From positions 2,158,501 through 2,222,500 of the forward strand of contig NZ_JYNQ01000001.1 in NCBI RefSeq assembly GCF_000934685.1: a stretch of 64,000 nucleotides of DNA, written 5' to 3'. The notes under the pieces were generated by a model, which was not told the origin of the DNA, did not search any database, and saw only the letters and a program-made list of their open reading frames with translations. The position numbers and the translations under genes were made by a program. The stretch is from Lacinutrix sp. Hel_I_90. GTDB lineage: Bacteria > Bacteroidota > Bacteroidia > Flavobacteriales > Flavobacteriaceae. The stretch's first letter is position 1. Each line of letters opens with the position of its first letter. Shown here piece after piece: positions 35,945-45,085 of this stretch.

Positions 35945-36808
35945 ATGAATTTATATCCAATTAACGCAGGTAATTTTAAACTTGATGGTGGTGCTATGTT
36001 TGGCGTAGTCCCAAAATCGCTATGGTCACGCACAAATCCCGCAGATAGTAATAACATGATTGATATTGCGGCACGCTGCCTATTAATTGAAGAGGGTAAT
36101 CGGTTAATTTTAATCGATACAGGAATGGGAGATAAGCAAAGCGATAAGTTTTATGGATATTACCACCTTTGGGGAGACGATACTATAGATAAATCCTTAG
36201 CAAAATACGGGTTTAACCGTGATGATATTACCGATGTTTTTATGACGCATTTACATTTTGATCATTGTGGCGGGAGCATTCAATATAACAAAGACAAAAC
36301 GCTTTTAGAACCTGCTTTTAAAAACGCAGCCTTTTGGAGCAATGAGAAACACTGGGAATGGGCAACACAGCCTAACCGAAGAGAAGCAGCGTCTTTTTTA
36401 AAAGAAAATATTTTACCAATGGAAGAGAGCGGGCATTTAAAATTTACTGCGCTTCCTGAACAAGACCTTTTAAAAAATTCGGCATTAGGATTTGATATTT
36501 TTTTCGCTAATGGTCATACTGATAAACAAATGATACCTATGATTCGTTATCAGGACAAAACCATTTGTTTTATGGCCGATCTGTTACCAACGGTTGGACA
36601 TTTACCAATCCCGTTTGTTATGGGCTATGATACGAGACCATTGTTGACTTTAGATGAAAAAGAAAAATTTCTCAATTTAGCTGCGGATAATAATTATTAC
36701 TTATTTTTGGAACACGATGCACACAACGAACTCATTACGTTGCAACATACAGATAAGGGTGTGCGTTTAAACGAGTCTCACACTTGCAAAGACCTATTTA
36801 ATTTATAA
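35945..36808 (+). CDS. Metallo-beta-lactamase-fold hydrolase
   Basis: This 287-residue MBL-fold enzyme has the metal motif HLHFDHCGG (about residue 100), DTGMGDK before it, FANGHTDKQMIPM with the third-metal histidine, FMADLLPTVGHL with the bridging aspartate, and a late EHDAHNEL histidine. Layout is that of the lactonase/AttM-like group, which includes N-acyl homoserine lactonases and unrelated hydrolases. The exact substrate is not predictable. It is cytoplasmic, as no signal is present. It lies 20 bases before the subtilase gene on the same strand. Confidence 0.9.
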   Translation: MNLYPINAGNFKLDGGAMFGVVPKSLWSRTNPADSNNMIDIAARCLLIEEGNRLILIDTGMGDKQSDKFYGYYHLWGDDTIDKSLAKYGFNRDDITDVFMTHLHFDHCGGSIQYNKDKTLLEPAFKNAAFWSNEKHWEWATQPNRREAASFLKENILPMEESGHLKFTALPEQDLLKNSALGFDIFFANGHTDKQMIPMIRYQDKTICFMADLLPTVGHLPIPFVMGYDTRPLLTLDEKEKFLNLAADNNYYLFLEHDAHNELITLQHTDKGVRLNESHTCKDLFNL

Positions 36809-36828
36809 AACAACTAAACACTTAAACA

Positions 36829-38442
36829 ATGAAATTCATTAATAGAACACTTTTACTCTCCCTATTTTCAGCAGCTATTTTATCAAGTTGTGGTGGTGGG
36901 GCTCCAATATTATCAACACCAATTGAAAATATTGACACAACACCTATCAAAGAACAAGCCTTAACCACTGCCGAAAAACAAAACTGGGGACACTTAGATT
37001 TGGTAAAAGATACGGTTCCTGGCATGAGTGTTGACAAGGCTTACAACGAAATTATAAAAGGTAAGAAGGGACAAACAATTATTGTTGCTGTTATCGATTC
37101 TGGAATTGATATTACTCATGAAGATCTGGATGGCGTACTTTGGACCAATAAAAAAGAAATCGCTGGTAATGGAAAAGATGATGACGGTAATGGTTATGTA
37201 GATGACATCCACGGTTGGAACTTTCTAGGTACTGGCTACGATGAGCAATTAGAATTTGTAAGATTAATAGCAAGTGGAGATACAAGTGCGCCAAGATACG
37301 CTGAAGCAAAAGCGAAATATGACGCCGATTACGCGCAGGCCTTAGCTGGAAAACAGCAGATGGATCAAATAAATTTAACTGTAGGTAACGCTCACAAAAC
37401 ATTAACAGCTCACTTTAAAAAAGAAGATTACACCGCAAAAGAAGTAGCCGCAATTACTAATCCTAACGATGAACTAAAGGCCGCTATTGATACAGCAAAC
37501 AGCATGTACGAAAGAGGTGCGCCTTCTTTACCAGAAGTGCTTAAACAAGTAAAAGGTGGGGTTGAATATTATACAGATCAAGTTAACTATAATTTGAATA
37601 AAGACTTTAAAGGAAGAAAAACAGAAGATAATCCTAATGATTTTAACGATAAACCAGGGTATGGAAACGGAAACGTTTTACCGGTAAAAAAATCTGAAGC
37701 CCATGGTACGCACGTTGCTGGTATTATTGCGGCAGAACGCAATAATGGAAAAGGAGCAAATGGCGTTGCTAACAATGTTGAAATTATGAGTATTCGTGCT
37801 GTTCCAAATGGTGATGAGTATGATAAAGATGTAGCAAAAGCGATTCGCTATGCTGTTGATAATGGTGCAAAAGTAATTAATGGTAGTTTTGGAAAAAGTT
37901 TTTCTCCACATGCGGATTGGGTAAGAGATGCTATTAAGTACGCGAGTGATAAGGGTGTTATTTTTGTTCATGCTGCAGGAAATGATGGTAAAGATGTCGA
38001 TAAAACACCAAATTTTCCAGATGATAATGTGAATGGTGTAGAGGTGAGTAACACTTATATTCGTGTTGGGGCTTTAGCGCCTAGCTATGGCACCAATATG
38101 GTTGCTGATTTTTCTAACTACGGAAAGAAAAACGTAGATGTTTTTGCGCCTGGTGCTCAAATATATTCTACTACACCAGAAAATGAGTATAGCACTTTTG
38201 GAGGGACATCTATGGCTTCACCTGCAGTTGCTGGTGTTGCTGCTTTAGTGTGGTCTCAATATCCTAAATTAACTGCTGCTCAGGTTAAGCAAATTATTTT
38301 AGATTCTGGTTTGGCGGTAACAACTAAGGTCGTTGTTGGTGGTGATCCTAACGATATACAAGCCTTTGGAAACTTGACAAAATCGGCTAAAATGGTAAAT
38401 GCATACAATGCATTGGTTATGGCTGCGCAATTATCTAAATAA
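36829..38442 (+). CDS. S8 subtilase lipoprotein with long insertion
   Basis: This 537-residue lipoprotein (signal MKFINRTLLLSLFSAAILSSC, lipobox LSSC) carries a complete subtilisin triad: D90 in VAVIDSGIDITHEDL, H292 in AHGTHVAGI and S461 in GGTSMASPAVAG. A DDDGNGYVDD calcium-like loop lies near 117-126. Aspartate and histidine are 202 residues apart instead of about 30. The extra part is charged and helical (about 135-275). Such insertions are seen in Bacteroidota surface subtilases. It is likely an outer-membrane or periplasmic protease. A rho-independent terminator follows. Confidence 0.93.
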   Translation: MKFINRTLLLSLFSAAILSSCGGGAPILSTPIENIDTTPIKEQALTTAEKQNWGHLDLVKDTVPGMSVDKAYNEIIKGKKGQTIIVAVIDSGIDITHEDLDGVLWTNKKEIAGNGKDDDGNGYVDDIHGWNFLGTGYDEQLEFVRLIASGDTSAPRYAEAKAKYDADYAQALAGKQQMDQINLTVGNAHKTLTAHFKKEDYTAKEVAAITNPNDELKAAIDTANSMYERGAPSLPEVLKQVKGGVEYYTDQVNYNLNKDFKGRKTEDNPNDFNDKPGYGNGNVLPVKKSEAHGTHVAGIIAAERNNGKGANGVANNVEIMSIRAVPNGDEYDKDVAKAIRYAVDNGAKVINGSFGKSFSPHADWVRDAIKYASDKGVIFVHAAGNDGKDVDKTPNFPDDNVNGVEVSNTYIRVGALAPSYGTNMVADFSNYGKKNVDVFAPGAQIYSTTPENEYSTFGGTSMASPAVAGVAALVWSQYPKLTAAQVKQIILDSGLAVTTKVVVGGDPNDIQAFGNLTKSAKMVNAYNALVMAAQLSK

Positions 38443-38447
38443 TTAAT

Positions 38448-38498
38448 AAACCGCTTAATCTATTACCCGCTTGGCTAACGATTAGGCGGTTTCTTTTT
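38448..38498 (+). terminator. Intrinsic terminator after the subtilase gene
   Basis: A 13-base stem with a single G-T wobble (AAACCGC..AATC pairing with GATT..GCGGTTT) is followed by CTTTTT. It lies 6-56 bases after the S8 stop and ends just before the M1 peptidase gene. Confidence 0.85.
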
Positions 38499-38511
38499 AA
38501 ACTAAATTCAA

Positions 38512-40332
38512 ATGAAAAAGATTTTTTTCTTCGGTGTTACTGTTTCACTTTTTTTATCCTCTTGTGGCTCCACCAAAAGTATTTCTAACAGTTCAACCAC
38601 GTCTCAAGGTAGCCCGACAGCTGTAACAGCTGCTTCTGCTAAATCAACGTATTGGCAACAGCATGTTGACTATAAAATGGATATTGATATGGATGTGAAT
38701 AACTACCAATATCAAGGCAAACAGGTATTAGTGTACACCAATAACTCTCCTGATGTTTTAGACAAAGTATTCTATCACTTATACTTTAATGCGTTTCAAC
38801 CTGGTAGCGAAATGGATATTCGTTCTCAAACCATTGCTGATCCAGATGCTAGAGTTGGCAGTAGAATAGGACGTTTAAAACCAAACGAAATTGGCTACAT
38901 CAATGTAACCGCTTTAAAGCAAAATGGGAAAGGTGTAAAATACGAAACCGTTGGTACTGTTTTAGAAGTACAATTAAACAAGGTTATCCAACCTGGTGAA
39001 AGTGTTACTTTCGACATGGCTTTTGATGCACAGGTACCAGCACAAATTCGTCGTTCGGGTAGAAATAACGAGGAGGGCGTTGCCCTATCAATGACACAAT
39101 GGTATCCTAAATTAGCGGAGTACGATTTTGAAGGCTGGCATGCCGATCCCTATATTGGAAGAGAATTTCATGGGGTTTGGGGAGATTTTGACCTAAACTT
39201 AACAATTGACAAGGATTACGTTGTTGGCGGTACTGGGTATCTTCAAAAGGAAACTATAAGCGGCGACAAAAAAACCTTGCATATAACAGCACCTAACGTA
39301 CATGATTTTACTTGGGCCGCAGATCCTGAATACATTCACGATACCATGCAAGTACCAAATGGGCCAATGCTTCATTTCTATTATAAAAAGACACTCCCTG
39401 CTGAAAACCTTCAGTTTTGGAAAGACCTACAGCCTAAAACGGTGGAAATGATGCAGTATTTCAGTGAAAATATTGGCAAATATCCTTACGAACAATACTC
39501 TGTTATTCAAGGGGGTGATGGCGGTATGGAGTATGCGATGTGTACTTTAATTACAGGAAAACGGAAGTTTGGTAGTCTTATGGGTGTAACCGCTCACGAA
39601 TTAGCGCATACCTGGTTTCAGTTTTTATTAGCAACTAATGAAGGCAAGCACGAATGGATGGACGAGGGTTTTACTAGCTATATTAGTGATTATGCAATGG
39701 ATTACATTACAAAAAAGAATGCCGATAATCCAGCAGAAGGTGGTTATAAAGGCTACTACTATTTAGTAAATTCTGGTAAAGAAAAACCACAAACCACACA
39801 TGCCGATCGCTTTGAAACAAACATGGCTTATGGTATTGCGGCATATAACAAAGGAGAAGTCTTTTTGTCACAATTAGGGTATGTAATAGGTCAAGATAAT
39901 TTAAAGAAAACCCTGAAGCAATATTTTAAGGATTGGGCATTTAAACATCCCACACCAAACGCTTTTATTCGTGTGGCAGAAAAAGTATCTGGATTAGAAC
40001 TGGATTGGTACTTAATGGACTGGACGATGACTACAAACACTATAGACTACGGCGTAAAAAATATTGATGGTAATACCGTGACTTTAGAGCGTATTGGTTT
40101 AATGCCAATGCCTTTAGATATTACAGTAACCTATACAGATGGTTCAACCGAAAGTATTTATATACCGTTGCAGATGATGCGTGGTGAAAAGCCAACGACT
40201 GCGACTATTAAACCAGATTGGGCTTGGGCATACCCAAGCTATACTTTTGAAACTAAAAAGGCAGTAAAAAGTGTTGAAATTGACCCTAAAGGTTTAATGG
40301 CAGACGTGAATAAAGAAAACAATAAAATGTAA
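38512..40332 (+). CDS. M1-family metallopeptidase lipoprotein
   Basis: This 606-residue gluzincin aminopeptidase has a lipoprotein signal ending FLSSC. The active site is complete: HELAH at residues 362-366 with the third zinc ligand E385 in WMDEGFTSY. The M1 exopeptidase signature is represented by GGMEYAMCTLI (GGMEN variant, about 345). The N-terminal beta-saddle (YQGKQVLVYTNNSPDVLDKV) and the catalytic domain are typical. It is probably anchored in the envelope to trim peptides. It stands between two good terminators and so is monocistronic. Confidence 0.93.
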   Translation: MKKIFFFGVTVSLFLSSCGSTKSISNSSTTSQGSPTAVTAASAKSTYWQQHVDYKMDIDMDVNNYQYQGKQVLVYTNNSPDVLDKVFYHLYFNAFQPGSEMDIRSQTIADPDARVGSRIGRLKPNEIGYINVTALKQNGKGVKYETVGTVLEVQLNKVIQPGESVTFDMAFDAQVPAQIRRSGRNNEEGVALSMTQWYPKLAEYDFEGWHADPYIGREFHGVWGDFDLNLTIDKDYVVGGTGYLQKETISGDKKTLHITAPNVHDFTWAADPEYIHDTMQVPNGPMLHFYYKKTLPAENLQFWKDLQPKTVEMMQYFSENIGKYPYEQYSVIQGGDGGMEYAMCTLITGKRKFGSLMGVTAHELAHTWFQFLLATNEGKHEWMDEGFTSYISDYAMDYITKKNADNPAEGGYKGYYYLVNSGKEKPQTTHADRFETNMAYGIAAYNKGEVFLSQLGYVIGQDNLKKTLKQYFKDWAFKHPTPNAFIRVAEKVSGLELDWYLMDWTMTTNTIDYGVKNIDGNTVTLERIGLMPMPLDITVTYTDGSTESIYIPLQMMRGEKPTTATIKPDWAWAYPSYTFETKKAVKSVEIDPKGLMADVNKENNKM

Positions 40333-40352
40333 CGCTTTACATTTGTTAACAG

Positions 40353-40385
40353 AAAAAACCTCATCGATTGATGAGGTTTTTTTAT
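40353..40385 (+). terminator. Intrinsic terminator after the M1 peptidase gene
   Basis: CCTCATC-gatt-GATGAGG stem flanked by A and T runs (seven T). It is a canonical rho-independent terminator and symmetrical enough to work in both directions. Confidence 0.93.
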
Positions 40386-40576
40386 TTATATAATATCAGT
40401 AGCATACATTATTTTAGAAAAAAGAACTCAAAGGTATTAAGACTAAAAACAAATTGCAAACCGCCTACTCATTGAAAAAATAAATAATTTAATGCTTTGC
40501 TATGTGGGTTTTCAAACAACAAAACCCTGTTTTTATTATGAGATTCATACAACTGATTAAATTAGCGATAACTTTG

Positions 40577-40584
40577 TATATTTG
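40577..40584 (+). promoter_or_regulatory. TAnnTTTG -7 box upstream of the broken frame and rnpA
   Basis: TATATTTG is followed by a 430-base leader that contains the broken reading frame and then rnpA. It probably drives the rnpA-ctpA transcript. No clear -33 TTG is seen. Confidence 0.5.
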
Positions 40585-40713
40585 CGTCTTATTTGCCGTG
40601 TAAGCCTAAGAGGTTTACTGAAAAAATTTATATCAAAGACTTATTATTGCTATTGATAAAAAAACAGAACCAATAGTGACCACTTTAGTTTAAATAATAA
40701 TTGGGCCTTTTAA

Positions 40714-41019
40714 AAACGAATTGGTGTTACGAGAAAAACTATAGATAATATTATTAACGGGAGGCTTCAAAAAAAATGGTCTTCGAAAAAAAAATCGACT
40801 ACAAAGTGTTTTCTGCTAATATTAATCGTGCTATTTATTTTTAAAACGTACTATTATATTAAGAAAAAACCTTTTAACGCTATGAAATTTTGCTGCGTTT
40901 CTCTCTAAACCAATGGTGGAAAATACAGCCGTTTACATGAATTACAAAATCAGCGACTAGAGCTTAAAGCCTCTGTAAATACCAAAAAAATAAAAATGAC
41001 ATTGGTTCGACTAACATGA
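40714..41019 (+). pseudogene. Broken membrane-protein reading frame upstream of rnpA
   Basis: One frame runs from 40714 to a TGA at 41017-41019 and is broken only by a TAA at 40906-40908. That final TGA overlaps the rnpA ATG as ATGA, the classic arrangement of coupled genes. The frame encodes a helix-turn-helix-like start (GVTRKTIDNIINGR), a lysine-rich stretch, a transmembrane segment (CFLLILIVLFIFKTYYYI), and after the stop a hydrophilic end (SRLHELQNQRLELKASVNT). No ATG starts it, and earlier stops exist upstream (40711, 40657). I infer a decayed gene. I do not recognise the family. It accounts for part of the 680-base gap 40333-41015, where nothing else is seen. Confidence 0.4.
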
Positions 41020-41390
41020 AATTTACCTACAACAAAAACGAAAAACTTAAAAGCCAAAAAGCTATTGCGCATTTATTTCTTGAAGGCCAAAGTGTTTCGG
41101 CATACCCTTTGCGGTTAGTTTACCACATAAATGGAGATAAAACGAAGGTTGGTGTTTCTGTGAGCAAGCGTAATTTTAAAAGAGCTGTAGACCGTATAAG
41201 AATAAAACGTTTACTTCGAGAAGCCTACCGGCTCAATAAAAACCTGTTAATAGACAACAACAGTGCGCCTTACTCGTTTATGATTTTATATAATAGTAAA
41301 GAAATGCCCGATTTTGCGTTGGTTGATACTAAAATGAAAAGCATATTCCTTAAATTTAAAGACAAAACTTCCAAAAACCTGAAGTCATGA
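41016..41390 (+). CDS. rnpA: Ribonuclease P protein component
   Basis: RnpA binds the RNase P RNA and helps it cut tRNA 5' leaders. The 124-residue protein has the family core VGVSVSKRNFKRAVDRIRIK followed by RLLREAYRLNK, the basic RNR motif helix. Length is normal. Its start overlaps the end of the broken frame, and its stop overlaps the ctpA ATG by four bases. rpmH and dnaA are not adjacent, as is common in Bacteroidota. Confidence 0.95.
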   Translation: MKFTYNKNEKLKSQKAIAHLFLEGQSVSAYPLRLVYHINGDKTKVGVSVSKRNFKRAVDRIRIKRLLREAYRLNKNLLIDNNSAPYSFMILYNSKEMPDFALVDTKMKSIFLKFKDKTSKNLKS

Positions 41391-43030
41391 AAAATATACT
41401 CAAACGAAAAGTACTCATTCCAATAGTTGCTCTGGTTATTTTATTAACGGGTTCTGCTTTTCAAAAATACAATAACGATTTCTTCGAAATTGCGAAGCAA
41501 ATAGAAATATTTACTACGCTTTTTAAAGAATTGAATATGAATTATGTAGATGAAACAAATCCTGCAGATTTAATGGATACTGCCATTAAAAACATGTTGA
41601 ATGAGTTAGATCCTTACACAACATTCTATAATGAGCAAGATGTTGAAGCGGCTAGAATAAAACAAACAGGAGATTATACTGGAGTTGGTGCAAGTATTAA
41701 AACATTAAAAGACAAATTATTAGTTATTGAGCCTTATAAGGGCTATCCAGCAGACAAAGCGGGCTTAAAAGCGGGTGATGAAATCATTAATGTAGATGGC
41801 CACAGTGTTGAAGGCTACGAAGGGGATGCAGGAAACCTGCTTAAAGGCACTCCAAACTCAACTGTTGTATTAGTTTATGTAAGACAAGGTAAAACTTATA
41901 AAGCTGAAGTAAAACGTTCTGAAATTGCGATAGATGCTGTTCCTCATTTTTCTATGGTTAATGCTACTACAGGTTATATCGTTTTAAAGAAATTTAATGA
42001 AAAGGCCTCACAACAAACCGAATATGCACTTAGAGATTTAAAAGCACAAGGCGCAAAATCTATTATTTTAGACTTACGTAGTAACCCTGGTGGCCTATTG
42101 CGCGAAGCAGTGAGTATTGTGAATTTATTTGTGCCAAAAGGACAATTAGTTGTCACTACAAAGTCTAAGGTTAAAAAATACAATCGTACGTATTATACAA
42201 AAAGCGATCCTATAGACACTGAAATTCCTGTGGTGGTTTTAATAAATGGGCAAAGCGCATCAGCTAGTGAAATTGTTTCAGGAACGCTTCAGGATTTAGA
42301 TCGCGCTGTAATTGTTGGCGCAAGGAGTTTTGGAAAAGGTTTAGTACAGCGCCCTAAAGAATTAACTTATGGTACGCAGTTAAAAGTAACCATTTCTCGC
42401 TACTATACACCTTCTGGTCGTTGTATTCAAGCTTTAGATTATTGGAATAAAGATGAAAAAGGAAATGCGGTTAGAGTTAAACAAAAAGATTATAACGTTT
42501 TTAAAACCAAAAAAGGAAGAAAGGTTTATGATGGCGGTGGTGTGTTTCCTGACGAAGCTTTAGACTATTCTAAAAACTCTGCTATTACCAAAGCGATTTT
42601 AAGTAATCAAAGTATCTTTGATTACGCTACTAAGTACTATTACAATCATGAAATTGATGATATTAATGAATTTAAATTATCTGATTCAGATTTCCGAAGT
42701 TTTAAAAGCTTTTTGAAATCATCTCATTTTTCTTTTGAAACAGACACTGAAATGGCTCTTTACAAAGCCTTTGAGGTTGCAAAATCTGAAAACCTAGATA
42801 ATGATATTCGACGCGACTTTAATTCGTTGCTTCAGAATTTAAGTGATTCTAAATTAAAAGCGGTAGATGATAATAAATCGCAATTAATGAGCTTATTAAG
42901 CGACGAGATCATTAAGCGCTATGTTTACAGAGAGGGCTTATATGATTATTATAAAGTGCATAATGCTGAAATAAAAAAAGCGACTGAAATTTTAGAGGAC
43001 CCTTCAAAATACAACAGTTATTTAAAGTAA
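41387..43030 (+). CDS. ctpA: S41-family C-terminal processing peptidase
   Basis: This 547-residue periplasmic or membrane-anchored serine protease has an N-terminal hydrophobic anchor (KVLIPIVALVILLTGSAF), then a PDZ domain (about 90-185: GVGASIKTLKDKLLVIEPYK, AGLKAGDEIINVDG). The S41 domain has LRSNPGGLL, the catalytic serine in GQSASASEIVSG and the general-base lysine in FGKGLVQ. A helical C-terminal part follows. The family processes C-termini of envelope proteins. Overlap with rnpA suggests co-expression; this pairing is common in Flavobacteriaceae. Confidence 0.94.
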   Translation: MKNILKRKVLIPIVALVILLTGSAFQKYNNDFFEIAKQIEIFTTLFKELNMNYVDETNPADLMDTAIKNMLNELDPYTTFYNEQDVEAARIKQTGDYTGVGASIKTLKDKLLVIEPYKGYPADKAGLKAGDEIINVDGHSVEGYEGDAGNLLKGTPNSTVVLVYVRQGKTYKAEVKRSEIAIDAVPHFSMVNATTGYIVLKKFNEKASQQTEYALRDLKAQGAKSIILDLRSNPGGLLREAVSIVNLFVPKGQLVVTTKSKVKKYNRTYYTKSDPIDTEIPVVVLINGQSASASEIVSGTLQDLDRAVIVGARSFGKGLVQRPKELTYGTQLKVTISRYYTPSGRCIQALDYWNKDEKGNAVRVKQKDYNVFKTKKGRKVYDGGGVFPDEALDYSKNSAITKAILSNQSIFDYATKYYYNHEIDDINEFKLSDSDFRSFKSFLKSSHFSFETDTEMALYKAFEVAKSENLDNDIRRDFNSLLQNLSDSKLKAVDDNKSQLMSLLSDEIIKRYVYREGLYDYYKVHNAEIKKATEILEDPSKYNSYLK

Positions 43031-43084
43031 ACAAAAAGATATAAAGCAGTTAAAATTGATATATGACTTAGATTTTAACTTTAT

Positions 43085-43942
43085 ATGAAACAACTTATAG
43101 TAGCGTACCTATTCCTGGTTTCTTCCTTTGCCTTTTCGCAAAAAGAAGTCACTCACGATGTCTATTTTGGCACCGATAAGTATGTTGTGCCTTTAACTGA
43201 AGAAAACCGCTTACTCCTCTTTATTTCTTCATTAGACACCATTACCATAGAAAAAGTTTCTATCTATGGGTTTACAGACGATAGCGGAAGCAGTAAATAT
43301 AATTTAGAGCTTTCACAAAATCGAGCTAATACTATTAAAGACCTGCTTTCGGGATATGGTATTGATCCAAATTTAATTACTAATGTCAATGGAAAAGGAG
43401 AAATACTACTTAAAATTTTAAACAAAGATGAAGTACATCAAATTCGTGGTCTCAACCGCAAGGTAGAAGTTATTGTCTCGCCTAAAAAACCGATTTTAAA
43501 AGCCTCAGAAGGCACTAAAACAGAAGCGGCACCTATTGAAAAAACAATAGAGGATATCAAAAACGGAACACTTGTAAAAGGAGATAAAATACGTTTAGAT
43601 AAGATTTATTTTAAAACCAGTTATAGTTATGTTACTTCAGAATCTAAGAAAACTTTAGAATCACTTGCCAAGGTTTTAGTTGAAAAGAAGAAGATCTACT
43701 TCACTATTCAGGGTCATGTATGTTGTACACAAAACAGCCGTGATGCAGTAGATAAAAAAACAAAAAAAAGAAACTTATCTGTTGCTAGAGCAAAATACAT
43801 TTATGATTATTTAGCTAAAAAAGGCGTCGATAAAAAACGTATGAAGTACATTGGTTTACGACGTAAATTTCCACTTGGTGGCGAAGCTAAATATGATAGG
43901 CGCGTTGAAATTTTAGTGACCTATGTCGGTAAAGCAAATTAA
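43085..43942 (+). CDS. Secreted protein with two tandem OmpA-like domains
   Basis: This 285-residue protein has a signal peptide (MKQLIVAYLFLVSSFAFSQ) and two OmpA C-terminal-like domains with no beta-barrel before them. The first (about 24-140) has DVYFGTDKYVVPL, IYGFTDDSGSSKYNLELSQN and RANTIKDLL. The second (about 180-283) has KIYFKTSYSYVTSESKKTLE, IQGHVCCTQNSRD and RRVEILVTYV. OmpA domains bind peptidoglycan. The second carries a Cys-Cys pair where standard domains have a GHTD/GHAD motif. It is a paralogue of the next gene. A 9-base inverted repeat (43048-43056 and 43072-43080) lies just upstream. Confidence 0.85.
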   Translation: MKQLIVAYLFLVSSFAFSQKEVTHDVYFGTDKYVVPLTEENRLLLFISSLDTITIEKVSIYGFTDDSGSSKYNLELSQNRANTIKDLLSGYGIDPNLITNVNGKGEILLKILNKDEVHQIRGLNRKVEVIVSPKKPILKASEGTKTEAAPIEKTIEDIKNGTLVKGDKIRLDKIYFKTSYSYVTSESKKTLESLAKVLVEKKKIYFTIQGHVCCTQNSRDAVDKKTKKRNLSVARAKYIYDYLAKKGVDKKRMKYIGLRRKFPLGGEAKYDRRVEILVTYVGKAN

Positions 43943-43962
43943 AACAGCCCTTTAAAATACTC

Positions 43963-43994
43963 AAAAAGCGATCTGAATTTGATCGCTTTTTTTT
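43963..43994 (+). terminator. Intrinsic terminator after the first OmpA-like gene
   Basis: AAAAAGCGATC and its complement around a seven-base loop, followed by eight T. Canonical. Confidence 0.92.
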
Positions 43995-44149
43995 GTCTCA
44001 TTTTTAAACTATCCATGAAACGCACACAAAACCAGCTGATTAGCACTCCTTTTTATCGGAAAAAGAATGCTTTTCAACAGAACTTATGCATTTAAACCAA
44101 ATAAATATGAAATTGGTCTAAAATTTTTCGGAAGAAGCTAATCTAGTTC

Positions 44150-44157
44150 TATGTTTG
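44150..44157 (+). promoter_or_regulatory. TAnnTTTG -7 box for the second OmpA-like gene
   Basis: TATGTTTG covers the first in-frame ATG (44151), so translation should begin at the ATG at 44181, about 17 bases after the predicted start of transcription. Confidence 0.5.
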
Positions 44158-44180
44158 GTATAACCTATAAATCTATTAAA

Positions 44181-45026
44181 ATGAAAAGTTTAACCTACAT
44201 ACTCGCTGTTATCTTCACATTAAATTTTGCGTTTGCAGTAGATTACTCAAATAACGAGACGTTAAAGAGAGAGACTACTGTTGTTAGTCATGATGTTTTT
44301 TTTGATACCGATGTGGCTGAAGTGTCTAACGAGGAATTTTCAAAATTAGTAACTTTTATTAAAGCTACAGAAACAATAGATATTGAAAGAATAACTATTG
44401 TTGGGTATTGTGACGATAGAGGAAGTACTACATATAACAAAGCATTATCCAATAAAAGAGCAAAAACGATTAGAGATATTATAGCAAACTACAGAAACGG
44501 TTTAGATAAGCCAGAAGTTGTAACTGTTAATGGCAAAGGAGAAGTAGCTTTATCGACTTCAGAATCGGCATTATTTAATGAGTTAAGAAGTTTAAATAGG
44601 AGAGTAACTATTATTGTGGCTCCAAAAAAATTCATAGCTGGTTCTTTTTATGGTGAAGATTTAAGAAAAGGTGATGTTATCAACTTGAAAAACTTAAACT
44701 TTAAAAAAGGCTTACGTTACTTAACTCCAGAATCTACAGAATCATTAAAAGAATTGGCAGATTACTTGGTTAGACGTACAGATATTTTTTTCACAATCAA
44801 CGGTCACGTTTGTTGTACAATCAACGGAAAAGATTCGAGAGATAGAGAAACAGGTAACGTTAACTTAAGCGTTGTAAGAGCAAAATTTGTTCGCGATTAT
44901 CTTGTAAAAGCTGGTGTAGATGCAAATCGAGTAAAATATCAAGGTTTGGCAGGACAATATAACTTAGGTGAAGGTGATAGTAAGGACAGAAGAGTAGAGT
45001 TAGAAGTAAGATATATTTCTAAGTAA
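44181..45026 (+). CDS. Secreted protein with two tandem OmpA-like domains (paralogue)
   Basis: This 281-residue protein starts at the ATG at 44181, giving signal peptide MKSLTYILAVIFTLNFAFA. An ATG 10 codons upstream lies in a -7 box and would spoil the signal. Like its upstream neighbour it has two OmpA-like domains: DVFFDTDVAEVSNEEFSKLV with IVGYCDDRGSTTYNKALSNK, then LNFKKGLRYLTPESTESLKE with INGHVCCTINGKDSRD and DRRVELEVRYIS. The CC pair in the second domain is shared. The two genes look like a tandem duplication with separate promoters and terminators. They may link the outer membrane to peptidoglycan, but no anchor is visible. Confidence 0.85.
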   Translation: MKSLTYILAVIFTLNFAFAVDYSNNETLKRETTVVSHDVFFDTDVAEVSNEEFSKLVTFIKATETIDIERITIVGYCDDRGSTTYNKALSNKRAKTIRDIIANYRNGLDKPEVVTVNGKGEVALSTSESALFNELRSLNRRVTIIVAPKKFIAGSFYGEDLRKGDVINLKNLNFKKGLRYLTPESTESLKELADYLVRRTDIFFTINGHVCCTINGKDSRDRETGNVNLSVVRAKFVRDYLVKAGVDANRVKYQGLAGQYNLGEGDSKDRRVELEVRYISK

Positions 45027-45056
45027 TTTATTTTTAGTAGGGTTTATTACTTATAC

Positions 45057-45085
45057 AGCCAGCGCATTGCGCTGGCTTTTTTTTT
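45057..45085 (+). terminator. Intrinsic terminator after the second OmpA-like gene
   Basis: AGCCAGCGC-att-GCGCTGGCT stem followed by nine T. It is GC-rich for this genome and strong. Its end touches the stop of the convergent GNAT gene. Confidence 0.93.
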
